A stretch of 64,000 bases of DNA from Actinobacteria bacterium OV450 (GTDB taxonomy: Bacteria > Actinomycetota > Actinomycetes > Streptomycetales > Streptomycetaceae), in assembly GCA_001298555.1 (NCBI GenBank), contig LJCW01000054.1, forward strand, positions 1 through 64,000. The letters are read 5' to 3'. Of this stretch, positions 52,664-60,222 are shown piece after piece (the stretch's first letter is position 1; the number at the start of each line of letters is the position of its first letter). The position numbers and the translations under genes were made by a program. The notes beneath the pieces are model-generated. The model made no database searches. It was not told the DNA's origin and saw nothing but the letters and a program-made list of their open reading frames with translations.

Positions 52664-53452
52664 ATGGCGACTCTGAACGGCTCCCCCGCCCCCCTCGCGG
52701 CCCTGCAGGCCCTCGCACTCACCAACTACGGCCATTTCACCACCATGGCGGTGGAGGACGGGGCGGTGCGGGGGCTGGCACTGCACCTCGCCCGGCTGGC
52801 CGACGACTGCCGTGCGGTGTTCGGGGCGGAGCTGGATCCCGAGTGGGTGCGGGAGTGCGTACGCAGGGAAGCCGGGGGGCGGCCCGGGACGTTCATGGTG
52901 CGCGTCACGGTCTTCGACCCGGAGCTGGACCTTACGGCTCCGGACCGCGCGGGACGGCCGTGCGTACTGGTGACGACCCGGCCCGCGCCGGGTGCCGGCC
53001 GGCCCCTGCCCGCGCTGCGCGTGCAACGGCTGGCCTTCCACCGCGAGGCACCGTCGGTGAAACACGTGGCGTTGTTCGGGCAGTTGCGGCTGCGGCGCGC
53101 GGCCCGGCTCGCCGGGTTCGACGACGTGCTGTTCACCGGGGTGGACGGGCTGGTCTCCGAGGGCTGCACGTGGAACATCGGCTTCGTCGACGAAGCCGGG
53201 ACCGTGGTGTGGCCGCAGGCCCCGGTGCTTCCCGGGATCACGATGCGGCTGCTCCGGGCCGGCGGGGACGGGCATGTCAGCGCCCCCGTGACGGACGGCC
53301 GACTGCGCTCCATGCGGGCGGCGTTCGCGACGAGCACCGGCATCGGTGTACGGGCGGTTGCGGCGGTCGACGACATCGTGTTCCGGACGGACGACCCGGT
53401 GGTCGGCGCGCTGCGCGAGGCCTACGCCGCCGTTCCGCCGGACCGCCTGTAG
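52664..53452 (+). CDS. Class IV PLP aminotransferase
   Basis: 262-residue fold-type IV PLP enzyme (branched-chain or D-amino acid aminotransferase/ADC lyase superfamily). VKHVALFGQLRLRR contains the PLP lysine, VDGLVSEGCTWNIGFVD is the conserved E-x-x-x-x-N signature and LPGITMRLL the phosphate-binding segment. CAGACT five to seven bases before the ATG suggests a leaderless message. It overlaps the convergent universal-stress gene by 31 bp. Its substrate cannot be read from these motifs. Confidence 0.86.
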   Translation: MATLNGSPAPLAALQALALTNYGHFTTMAVEDGAVRGLALHLARLADDCRAVFGAELDPEWVRECVRREAGGRPGTFMVRVTVFDPELDLTAPDRAGRPCVLVTTRPAPGAGRPLPALRVQRLAFHREAPSVKHVALFGQLRLRRAARLAGFDDVLFTGVDGLVSEGCTWNIGFVDEAGTVVWPQAPVLPGITMRLLRAGGDGHVSAPVTDGRLRSMRAAFATSTGIGVRAVAAVDDIVFRTDDPVVGALREAYAAVPPDRL

Positions 53453-54018
53453 GGAGCCGGCGCCGGGGAGGAACCCGGAGGACCGGGCCGGTGTGGTGCG
53501 GGGGACGGCAGACCCGTGGTGTCGAGCGGCCTGTGCCACGCGATGCGCCGGCGTACGGCGTCGAGATCGGCCCGGAGCGGGCTGGGCGGCACGGCCAGGA
53601 CCGGGCAGGGGGCGTGGGCCAGGCAGTACCGGGCCACCGAGGGCCGCAGGACCCGGAGCAGCGGCCGCCGCGCGCCCGTACCGACGACGAGCAGGTCGTC
53701 GGCGTCGCGGACCGCCTCCAGCAGCGCGGCGCCCGGAGTGCCCCGGACGGCCAGTGCGGTCAGCGTCACTCCGGGCGCGCCCGTGCCGAAGGCGCTGTCC
53801 AGCACCTCCTGCAGCCGCGCCACCGCCGCGTCCCTGGTGGCGGCGAGCAGCGGCGTACCGCCCGGGCCGCGCCGGGCGCCCGGGCCGTCCAGCGGCGGCT
53901 GCCAGGCCAGTACGACCCAGAGCTCGGCTTCGCGTGCGCGCGCCTCGTCCCGTGCCCGGTGCAACGCCGTGAGGCTGCCGAGGGATCCGCACGTGCCCGC
54001 CACGATTCGTCCTGGCAC
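53422..54018 (-). CDS. Universal stress protein family
   Basis: 198 residues with one USP domain: ALHRARDEARAREAELWVVLAWQP, then DADDLLVVGTGARRPLLRVLRPSVARYCLAHAPCPVLAVP, which holds the ATP-binding G-2x-G-9x-G(S/N) region in modified form. A ~40-residue Pro-rich tail follows. GTG start with GGAAGGCGGAAC upstream. The 3' end overlaps the convergent aminotransferase gene. Usually such proteins bind ATP and act in dormancy or stress. Confidence 0.85.
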   Translation of the reverse strand: MPGRIVAGTCGSLGSLTALHRARDEARAREAELWVVLAWQPPLDGPGARRGPGGTPLLAATRDAAVARLQEVLDSAFGTGAPGVTLTALAVRGTPGAALLEAVRDADDLLVVGTGARRPLLRVLRPSVARYCLAHAPCPVLAVPPSPLRADLDAVRRRIAWHRPLDTTGLPSPAPHRPGPPGSSPAPAPYRRSGGTAA

Positions 54019-54133
54019 CGTTCCGCCTTCCAGCTCTGTTTCCCCGCGCCTCCATGGAACGGTGGCGCGGGGTCCCGGGCGGCCGCGCTGACGGTCCTCT
54101 GATGCCGGGCGCCCGAACCCTGACGCGCTCCTG

Positions 54134-54556
54134 ATGCCGCCGGCCTCGGGTCTACGGGCCGCGGCGGAGCGGCCGGCCCGGCCGTCACGCCGAGGGCACC
54201 GAGGGGCCCGCGCATGCGCAGGCCCGGGCGGCAGCCGGGCTCGGCGCCGACCTGGTGTGGGGCGAGGTCCAGGCGCCGGACCCCGCCGAGTCCGGCCGGC
54301 GCGCCGCCGCGCGGGCCCTCGCCCGGGACGGGGACGCGCTGACCGCGCGCCACCCCTGGCTCGTCAACGCCATCGGCACGCACCTCGCGTACGGGGACGG
54401 GATGGCCCGGTACGAGGACCACGGGCTACGCGGTGTACGAGGCGGCCGGCTTCCCGGGCCGGGACCTCGACCGGGCCGTGGACGTGACGCCCCCGGCCGC
54501 GGTTGGCGGACGCGTTCTCCTGGGTCACCGACCGGGATCGACGGCAGAGCCGCCCA
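54134..54556 (+). pseudogene. Degraded protein-coding remnant with internal frameshift
   Basis: A protein-like stretch in one frame (ARAAAGLGADLVWGEVQAP ... PWLVNAIGTHLAYGDG, about 54220-54420) stops making sense, while the next frame continues protein-like text (YAVYEAAGFPGRDLDRAVDV, about 54428-54490). Neither frame alone gives a believable gene with start and Shine-Dalgarno. I read this as a broken gene of unknown family. The rest of 54019-54569 shows only the -10 box of the following gene. Confidence 0.4.
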
Positions 54557-54557
54557 T

Positions 54558-54569
54558 TAGGGTCGGGGC
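54558..54569 (+). promoter_or_regulatory. Leaderless promoter box of the PPOX-type gene
   Basis: TAGGGT at 54558-54563, then exactly six bases before ATG 54570: the spacing of leaderless Streptomyces genes. Confidence 0.6.
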
Positions 54570-55229
54570 ATGACGACACCTCTCGCCGGCAGCGCCTTCG
54601 ACTCGCTCCGCCTCGACGCCGTGCCCGACCAGGAGGCGCTGCGCCGGGCCTACTCGCTCCCCGGCGAGGCCGCCGTGCGCAAGCAGATGACGGAACTCAC
54701 CGAGCAGACCCGGCGGTTGATCGGCTGCTCGTCCCTGGTCCTGGTCGCGAGCGCGGACGCCGAGGGCAACTGTGACGTCTCCCCGCGCGGCGGCCCCGCC
54801 GGCTTCGTCGCCGTCCTGGACGAACGGACGGTGGCCGTACCGGACGCAACCGGCAACAAGCGTCTGGACACCCTGCAGAACGTCGTCGCCACCGGACGGG
54901 CCGGGCTGCTGTTCGTCGTCCCGGGGCGCACCACCACGCTCAGGGTGAACGGCCGGGCCTGCGTCTCCACCCGCCCGGAGCTGCTGTCGCAGCTGACCGC
55001 CGTGGGCAGGCCACCGGCCAGTGCGCTGGTGCTGGGGATCGAGGAGGTCTACCCGCACTGCCCCAAGTCGCTGCTGCGCAGCGCGGCCTGGAAGCCGGAG
55101 CAGTGGCTGCCGGCGGACGCCCAGCCGACCTCGGCCGAGGTGACGCTGGCCCAGCTGCGGCTGCCGGAGCTGACGATCGCCGACATCGAGCGGGCGGAGG
55201 CGGATTCGCTGAAGTACCGGTACGAGTGA
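54570..55229 (+). CDS. Pyridoxamine 5'-phosphate oxidase-like FMN flavoprotein
   Basis: 219 residues, split-barrel flavin-binding fold of the PPOX superfamily, close by eye to the MSMEG_1061-type subfamily. FMN-contact segments: LVLVASADAEGNCDVSPRGG, VAVPDATGNKRLDTLQNVV and GLLFVVPGRTTTLRVNG, with the CPKSLLRSAAWKPE C-terminal signature. Probably an F420- or FMN-linked reductase of small molecules. Leaderless transcription is indicated by the TAGGGT box. Confidence 0.88.
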   Translation: MTTPLAGSAFDSLRLDAVPDQEALRRAYSLPGEAAVRKQMTELTEQTRRLIGCSSLVLVASADAEGNCDVSPRGGPAGFVAVLDERTVAVPDATGNKRLDTLQNVVATGRAGLLFVVPGRTTTLRVNGRACVSTRPELLSQLTAVGRPPASALVLGIEEVYPHCPKSLLRSAAWKPEQWLPADAQPTSAEVTLAQLRLPELTIADIERAEADSLKYRYE

Positions 55230-55389
55230 CGGCCCGGCCTGCGACCGCCGGACCACCCGGCCCGCCGCACCCCCCCCCGGCACGCCCCGGGATCGGTCGC
55301 GGGGCGTCCCGTCGGAGCACGACCGCCCGTACGCCGTCGATGACCCGGTCGGACCCGCGGCGTTGCCGCGATCAGCCGGAGGGGCCGCG

Positions 55390-55791
55390 ATGAGCCGGTA
55401 CTTCGACAGGGCGACGAGATGCGGGGGAACCCGTCCAAGGGGGCGTGGCGCCTGTTCCTGCGCCACGTGGCCGTTTTCGAGTCGGGGCTGCAACTCCCCA
55501 CGGCCATCGGCCCGGTGGAGAACGACGACCGCCGGATCGACCCCGCCGCCTTGGAGGCCTTCGTCTACGCCCTGCCGACGCGGCACCGGGGGCCACGGCA
55601 CGGGGTCGCACTCGCCCTCTCCGAGGGTTTCACCGCCAGGGTGCCGGTCCTCGCAGAACGCGCCGGAACCAGCGTGGACCGGACGGATCCAGCCACCCCG
55701 GAGCCGGCGCCCGCGGAACTGCGGGCCAGGCAGGGGAACTGGCCCGCCACACGCCCCGCTGACGCCACCCGCCGGCCCACGACGGCCCCTG
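55390..55791 (+). pseudogene. DUF6086 family gene, frameshifted and cut by a repeat element
   Basis: The start (MSRYFD, ATG 55390, SD GGAGGGG) and the following sequence in the neighbouring frame (GDEMRGNPSKGAWRLFLRHVAVFESGLQLPT split by reading) match the DUF6086 family pattern of a small Streptomyces protein. A one-base deletion near 55407-55412 separates them. The second frame keeps family-like text (IDPAALEAFVYAL, ALSEGFTARVPVLAERAG) to about 55680 and then runs without a stop into the family B element at 55792. Alternatively translation might start at ATG 55419. Probably non-functional. Confidence 0.5.
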
Positions 55792-55848
55792 GGCCCTGTC
55801 GTCAAACTGCCGTCCGCCCCGCAACGACGGGAGTTCGACGACAGGGCC
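55792..55848. repeat. Short TIR element, family B, internally deleted copy (57 bp)
   Basis: Starts GGCCCTGTCGTC and ends GACGACAGGGCC, 12-bp perfect terminal inverted repeats. Its left 38 bases resemble the (inverted) right end of the 182-bp element at 56441-56622 and the core is missing. It touches the stop codon (55848-55850) of the SgcJ/EcaC-like gene. Confidence 0.75.
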
Positions 55849-56240
55849 TAGTCCGCCCGGACTTCGGTGTTCTGGCAGGCGTGGAGCAGCCAGGTTCCGT
55901 CCGGCTGCCGGGTCATGACGTAGAGCGGGGCGCCCTCCGTGTCACCGGCCGCCGCGTGGTAGACCTGCCGGACCTTGACGGCCGCGACGTCCGGTCCCAG
56001 GAACTGCGTGTGCACGGTCTCGTACGTGACCTCGCCGTCCCAGCTCGCGTTCGGCAGGACCGCGCGGGTGAACTCGGCGATCGCGTCGAAGCCGATGAGG
56101 ACCTTGCCGTGGGCGGTGGTCCAGAGGGCGTCGGGATGGAAGAGCCCGAGGAAGCCCTCGACGTCCTTGGTGCGCTGCGTGCGCTCGACGGTGGCCACGA
56201 CTCGCTCGATGGCCTCGATGTCCTCGGTTTCGGTGTTCAT
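55848..56240 (-). CDS. SgcJ/EcaC (SnoaL/NTF2-like) family protein
   Basis: 130-residue NTF2-fold protein: IEAIERVVATVERTQRTKDVEGFLGLFHPDALWTT at the start split over two helices, a curved sheet (GEVTYETVHTQFLGPDVAAVKV) and a C-terminal strand with TWLLHACQNTEV. Members act as small catalytic or binding domains in polyketide and other pathways; the reaction here is unknown. ATG at 56240 is chosen because the promoter below (TTGACC, 19-bp spacer, CAGAGT) ends seven bases before it, predicting a leaderless message; GTG 56249 is the alternative. Confidence 0.84.
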   Translation of the reverse strand: MNTETEDIEAIERVVATVERTQRTKDVEGFLGLFHPDALWTTAHGKVLIGFDAIAEFTRAVLPNASWDGEVTYETVHTQFLGPDVAAVKVRQVYHAAAGDTEGAPLYVMTRQPDGTWLLHACQNTEVRAD

Positions 56241-56247
56241 GCGGATC

Positions 56248-56278
56248 ACTCTGTTCCCTCAAGTGGGCTTGAGGTCAA
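56248..56278 (-). promoter_or_regulatory. SoxR/MerR-type promoter box
   Basis: On the minus strand, TTGACC (56278-56273), a 19-bp spacer and CAGAGT (56253-56248). The palindrome CCTCAAG-CCCA-CTTGAGG (56257-56274) fills the spacer. The elongated spacer with a CCTCAAG/CTTGAGG dyad is the arrangement recognised by SoxR-like MerR activators. Confidence 0.6.
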
Positions 56279-56342
56279 GGCCTCGGGTCCCGTGACCCGG
56301 TGGGCCGGACGTCCGGGTGCGGGCAGTGCCTCGCCTGCGCGG

Positions 56343-56414
56343 GTTCCGGCGCCGGCTGCAGTTCCGGCGCCGGCTGCGGTTCCGGCGCCGGCTGCGGTTC
56401 CGGCGCCGGTTGCG
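56343..56414. repeat. 18-bp tandem repeat, four copies
   Basis: Four copies of GTTCCGGCGCCGGCTGCG (first and last with one change each). On the minus strand it lies in a short Pro/Glu/Gln-rich frame (56275-56460; EPQPAP repeats) that is too simple to call a gene. Confidence 0.75.
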
Positions 56415-56440
56415 GCTGCGGGGGCATGCCGGCGGGCCCA

Positions 56441-56622
56441 GGCCCTGTCGTCACACTCACGTCGTCGCCCGGAGGGCGGCCCCGCGGCGTCTGGTGCGTG
56501 CTCTCGGCGCGGGGCCGCCCTCCGGGCGACGACCGCGTACTGCACCGTACTTGGCTTTCGCCCGGTGCGGCGAGAGCGCGTGCCAGGCGTCACGGGGCAG
56601 ACGGCAGTTCGACGACAGGGCC
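56441..56622. repeat. MITE-like element, family B, full copy (182 bp)
   Basis: 12-bp perfect terminal inverted repeats GGCCCTGTCGTC ... GACGACAGGGCC, plus a strong internal hairpin (GTCGTCGCCCGGAGGGCGGC near 56462 pairing with the complement near 56530). It encodes no transposase. The size and structure suggest a non-autonomous element mobilised in trans. It covers the 3' end of the PP2C phosphatase gene. Confidence 0.8.
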
Positions 56623-57827
56623 CAAGCCCTGCGCCGGCGGATGCGGGCCGCGAGGACGGCGACGTCGTCCTCGGCGTGGCGGGCGTCCAGGGCCGCCACC
56701 ACCGCGTCCACCAGCTGCTCCACCGCCGCGCCCGCCGGCAGCCGCAGCCCGGCCAGCCGGGCCGGCGTCACGTCGATGTCCTCGCCGCGCCGCTCCACCA
56801 GCCCGTCGGTGAACATCAGCAGGGTCTCATCGGTGGTGACCGGCCGGGTGATGCCCTCGTAGCCGCCGATACCGGTGCCCAGCGGCGGGCCGACGGGGAC
56901 CTCGGCCAGCGCGGCCGAGCCGTCCCCTCCGAAGACCGCCGGCGGCAGATGGCCGGCGCTGGCGAAGTCCGCGACGCCGCGCGTGGGGTCGACCCGTACC
57001 AGCAGGCAGGTGGCCGGCCGGCGGGCCGGGTCCCCGGCCACCAGGGCGTCCAGCTGGCGCAGCACGCGGTGCGGGGCGAGGTCCGTGGCGGCCACGTCGC
57101 GCAGCGTGGAGCGGTGGGCGTTCATGTCCACCGCGGCGTCGAGGCCGTGGCCCATCACGTCCCCGGCCACCAGCAGGGTGCGGCCGAAGTGGAGCCGCAC
57201 CGTCTCGAACCAGTCCCCGCCGACCAGCGCCCCGGAACCGACCGGGAGATAGCGGCTGGCCGTCGCCAGATTGGGGTGCGGCCGGCCCGGCTCCGACACC
57301 AGGGCCCGCTGCAGGTGCATCGCGGTCTCCTCGGTGGCGGCCAGCTCCCGGGCGTGGCCCAGGTGCACCGCCGCGAGGCGCGCCGTGAAGTGGATCGTCG
57401 CCGCCTCGTGGTCGCTGAAACGGCCGCGGGCGCGTACGGCGAGCACCGCGCCGTGCACCCGGCTCCGGGCCTGGAGCGGTACGGACAGCAGGTGCACGGG
57501 GGTGCCTGCCGACAGCGCCGTCCACTCGGACAGCGGATGCCCCCCGTCCACGGCCCGCACGGAGGGGGAGGCCTTGGCCTGCGCCTCCAACAGGCCGACC
57601 TCGCCGGCCGCCGCGACACGGTCCAGGCGGCCGCTCTCGGTACGCAGGTCCACCGCGACGGCGTCGCACAGGTTCCGGAAGAGGAAGCCGGCCAGCTCCC
57701 GGCAGGTGGCACCCTCGTCGAGCCCCGTGCCGATCTGCTCGGCCGCGGCTTCCGTCACGCGCAGGCTCGCGAGCAGCGCCCCGTACTCCCCAGGCGGCCC
57801 GGCGGACCCCCCGTCATGCTCCGACAC
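56457..57827 (-). CDS. PP2C/SpoIIE-type serine phosphatase with GAF-like domain and element-derived C-terminus
   Basis: 456 residues. A GAF-like sensor (about 20-175; SGRLDRVAAAGEVGLL, LLSVPLQARSRVHGAVLAVRARG) precedes a PP2C SpoIIE domain (about 190-400) with metal-site motifs GGDWFETVRL, VAGDVMGHGLDAA, and EDDVAVLAARIRRR at its natural end. GTG start with GGGAGG SD. From about residue 402 the sequence (SSNCRLPRDAWHALSPHR onward) and the stop codon are encoded by the family B element. Such enzymes act on anti-anti-sigma factors or related phosphoproteins; no partner is adjacent. Confidence 0.88.
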   Translation of the reverse strand: MSEHDGGSAGPPGEYGALLASLRVTEAAAEQIGTGLDEGATCRELAGFLFRNLCDAVAVDLRTESGRLDRVAAAGEVGLLEAQAKASPSVRAVDGGHPLSEWTALSAGTPVHLLSVPLQARSRVHGAVLAVRARGRFSDHEAATIHFTARLAAVHLGHARELAATEETAMHLQRALVSEPGRPHPNLATASRYLPVGSGALVGGDWFETVRLHFGRTLLVAGDVMGHGLDAAVDMNAHRSTLRDVAATDLAPHRVLRQLDALVAGDPARRPATCLLVRVDPTRGVADFASAGHLPPAVFGGDGSAALAEVPVGPPLGTGIGGYEGITRPVTTDETLLMFTDGLVERRGEDIDVTPARLAGLRLPAGAAVEQLVDAVVAALDARHAEDDVAVLAARIRRRRAWALSSNCRLPRDAWHALSPHRAKAKYGAVRGRRPEGGPAPRARTRRRGAALRATT

Positions 57828-58002
57828 GGCACCTCCCCGGCCCGGCAGCCGAAGAGACCATTCCACCAGCCCCTCCCGCCCCCGCACGCACGACGCACGC
57901 ACGCCGCGCGCCCGCCCCGCCCCGGTTCCGGGCCCCTGCCACCGGGGGAGGCCGCCGCGGGACGGCCGTCGGGGACGCGGGTCCGGCGACCGCCCCCGCG
58001 GC

Positions 58003-58281
58003 TCAGGGGTCGGTCACCTGGGCCACCCAGCCGTACGGGAGTTCCGCGCCGTCCACCGTCACCGCCTCCACGGTTCGGGTTTCGGGGTCGATGTCGGCTT
58101 GGATGCCCTCGCCCTCGTACCGCGGATAGCCGGAGGCCCCGTACGCGCCGGTGGCCTCGACCAGTGCCGTGCGCAGTACGCCACGGCGGGCGGAGGCGGC
58201 GGCGCCGGGTTCGGTGAGCCCCGGGCGCAGGACGACGGTGTACCGGTCGAGGGCGGGCCCGGGATCAGCGGAGCTGTTCAT
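58003..58281 (-). CDS. Small DUF6296-like protein (92 aa)
   Basis: 92 residues, soluble, with LDRYTVVLRPG at the start, GYPRYEGEGIQADI and a hydrophobic C-terminus. The pattern YTV-x-LRPG ... Y-x-Y-x-G-x-G-x-x-A resembles small Streptomyces proteins of the DUF6296 type; this is a weak match. TAGCCT six bases before the ATG suggests a leaderless message. Its upstream promoter region is inside the family A element beginning at 58295. Confidence 0.55.
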   Translation of the reverse strand: MNSSADPGPALDRYTVVLRPGLTEPGAAASARRGVLRTALVEATGAYGASGYPRYEGEGIQADIDPETRTVEAVTVDGAELPYGWVAQVTDP

Positions 58282-58294
58282 GCAGCCAGGCTAA

Positions 58295-58453
58295 GGGCTG
58301 TCCCGTGATCCCCGGTGGATCAGCGCGCGGCGTCGGATGCGGTGCACCGCACGGCGGAGGGGCAACCGCACATTGGCGTATCCGGGCGTTCCGACAACGC
58401 AGCGAGGTGCCGTAGCCGGCGTCGCGCGCCCGCCGGGGATCACGGGACAGCCC
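58295..58453. repeat. MITE-like element, family A, full copy (159 bp)
   Basis: Terminal inverted repeats of about 24 bp with one mismatch: left GGGCTGTCCCGTGATCCCCG continuing GTGG, right end its complement ending GGGACAGCCC. No coding frame. A short (54-bp) relative lies at 12819-12872. It is placed immediately upstream of the -10 box of the gene at 58281. Confidence 0.8.
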
Positions 58454-58629
58454 AGCCACCGACCGGTCGGCCCGGCGGTATCCCGGGGCCGCGGCCCGTT
58501 CGCGTCCGCCGTCACGTCCAGCGCTCGCGTCCGCCGTCACGTCCAGCGTTCGCATCCACCGTTCGCTCCGCTGTCCGCCGTCCGCGAATCCGGCTGGATG
58601 TTCGAGGGCCCCGGTGCTTGGGTGCCGGT

Positions 58630-59616
58630 ATGGAGATCTTGGTATTGGGTGGAACGGCATGGCTGGGCCGGGAGCTGTCCCGGCAGGCGATCGCGCGCGG
58701 CCATCGGGTGACGTGCCTGGCCCGCGGCGAGAGCGGCGAAGTCGCCGACGGGGCCCGGCTGGTGACGGCCGACCGGCAGGACCCCGCGGCGTACGGGCCG
58801 CTGCTCGACCGCGACTGGGACGCGGTCGTCGAGGTGTCGTGGCAGCCGGGCTTCGTCCGCGGCGCGCTCGACGCGCTCGGCGGCAGGGCCCGGCACTGGA
58901 CCTACGTCTCCTCGGTCAGCGCCTACGCCTCCCACGCCGCACTGGGAGCGGACGAGTCCGCCGAGCTCCTTCCTCCGACGGACCGGAGCACCGTCGACCG
59001 TGAACTGTACGGCGAGGCCAAGGTGGCCTGCGAGCAGGCGTCGGCGGCCGCGCTCGGCGAGCGCCTGCTCATCGCGCGCGCCGGCCTCATCGGCGGCCCG
59101 GGGGACCACAGCGACCGCTCCGGCTACTGGGTGGCGCGCGCCGCACGCGACCCGCACGGGCCGATGCTGGTTCCCGCCGTACCGGCGGCTCCGACCCAGG
59201 TCGTCGACGTACGGGACCTGTCCGCCTGGCTGCTCGACGCGGCGGAGCGGCGGTGCACGGGTACCTACGACGCCGTCGGCCCGGTCGTCCCGTTCCGGGA
59301 GTGGATCGAGCTGTCCCGCACGACGGGCGGCCACACCGGTCCGCTCGTGGGCGCCGAGTCGCAGTGGCTGCTCGCGAACGGCGTGGCCCAGTACATGGGG
59401 GCCGGATCGCTGCCGATGTGGCTGGCCGAGGCGGGCTGGGAGGGGTGGTCGGCCCGGGACGGGTCCGCGGCGCGCGCCGCGGGACTCCGGCACCGGCCGC
59501 GGTCGGATCTGCTGGCCGACACGCTGGTGTGGGAGCGCGCACAGGGCCTGGACCGGGAACGGCGGGCCGGCCTCAGCGCCGCCCGCGAGCACGAACTCCT
59601 CGACGCGCTCGGCTGA
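58630..59616 (+). CDS. NAD-dependent epimerase/reductase family protein
   Basis: 328-residue extended [19 protein letters not shown] is the NAD(P)-binding start in the atypical GGTxxxG form (missing the third Gly of GxxGxxG as GTAWLGR). [16 protein letters not shown] and [11 protein letters not shown] carry the S and YxxxK catalytic set. The C-terminal half ends with [13 protein letters not shown], typical of this Streptomyces subgroup. Probably cytosolic; substrate unknown. TTGGGT about eight bases before the ATG could be a leaderless -10. Confidence 0.86.
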   Translation: MEILVLGGTAWLGRELSRQAIARGHRVTCLARGESGEVADGARLVTADRQDPAAYGPLLDRDWDAVVEVSWQPGFVRGALDALGGRARHWTYVSSVSAYASHAALGADESAELLPPTDRSTVDRELYGEAKVACEQASAAALGERLLIARAGLIGGPGDHSDRSGYWVARAARDPHGPMLVPAVPAAPTQVVDVRDLSAWLLDAAERRCTGTYDAVGPVVPFREWIELSRTTGGHTGPLVGAESQWLLANGVAQYMGAGSLPMWLAEAGWEGWSARDGSAARAAGLRHRPRSDLLADTLVWERAQGLDRERRAGLSAAREHELLDALG

Positions 59617-59625
59617 CACGGCTGC

Positions 59626-60039
59626 TCAGCGCCCGGCCCCCGCACCGGTGCCCGCGCCCCTGCCCGCACCGGTGCCCGCGCCGGTTCCCGCATGGCCGGT
59701 GCGGGGTTCCACCTGCCGCAGTTCGGCGAGGAGTTCGCTCTGGCCCGCCAGCAGCTCGGTGAGGATGCGGCGGGCCGCGCGCAGGAGTTCGGCGACGTCT
59801 CCGCCGGCGAGGGCGTAGTTGACGGTCGCGCCGTCGCGCGTGGAGACGACGATTCCGGAGCGGCGCAGGACCGCCAGTTGCTGGGACAGGTTGGACGGTT
59901 CGATGTCGATCTCGGCGAGGAGTTCGCGTACGGGCCTCGGCCCGTTCTGGAGGAGTTCCAGAACGCGGATCCGGACGGGGTGTCCCAGCATGCGGAAGAA
60001 CTCGGCTTTCGCCTGGTACAGGGGTACCTGCTTGCCCAC
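59626..60039 (-). CDS. ArsR family winged-helix regulator
   Basis: 137 residues. Winged helix: KAEFFRMLGHPVRIRVLELLQNGPRPV then LLAEIDIEPSNLSQQLAVLRRSGIVVSTRDGATVNYAL split over recognition helix and wing. No ELCVCDL metal site is present, so it is not a standard arsenic sensor. The C-terminal 20 residues are a Gly/Ala/Thr/Arg repeat encoded by a 12-bp-type tandem repeat (59636-59700). GTG start with GGGAGA SD. A perfect palindrome at 60169-60186 is a probable operator. Confidence 0.86.
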   Translation of the reverse strand: MGKQVPLYQAKAEFFRMLGHPVRIRVLELLQNGPRPVRELLAEIDIEPSNLSQQLAVLRRSGIVVSTRDGATVNYALAGGDVAELLRAARRILTELLAGQSELLAELRQVEPRTGHAGTGAGTGAGRGAGTGAGAGR

Positions 60040-60168
60040 TTACTCTCCCGCCGTTGCTTCGACCCGTATGTGCGGCCCAGGGCCGTTGAGTTGGCCGCCC
60101 GCCTGCACCCATCATCGCGTCCGGCGGGCCCACGCGCGCCCTGGCTTGACCAATTTCGGATGTGCCGG

Positions 60169-60186
60169 ATTGAAGAGTTCTTCAAT
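60169..60186. promoter_or_regulatory. ArsR operator candidate (perfect 8-2-8 palindrome)
   Basis: ATTGAAGA-GT-TCTTCAAT, in a short AT-rich patch 130 bp upstream of the ArsR start. It is between the roadblock gene end and the ArsR gene. Confidence 0.5.
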
Positions 60187-60222
60187 TCGTGGGCATGCGT
60201 GGGCCCGAGGAAACGGCGACGG

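Noticed and set aside
56343..56414. 18-bp repeats considered as a CRISPR array
   Set aside because: Direct tandem copies with no spacers and a short period.
56275..56460. 61-codon Pro/Glu/Gln-rich frame on the minus strand
   Set aside because: Produced by the 18-bp repeat and by the element end; no independent sign of translation and it overlaps the SoxR-type promoter.
55419..58217. 932-codon open frame on the plus strand
   Set aside because: It runs antisense across the SgcJ-like and PP2C genes and both elements; only its first ~90 codons look like protein (DUF6086 remnant). The rest is GC-driven absence of stops.
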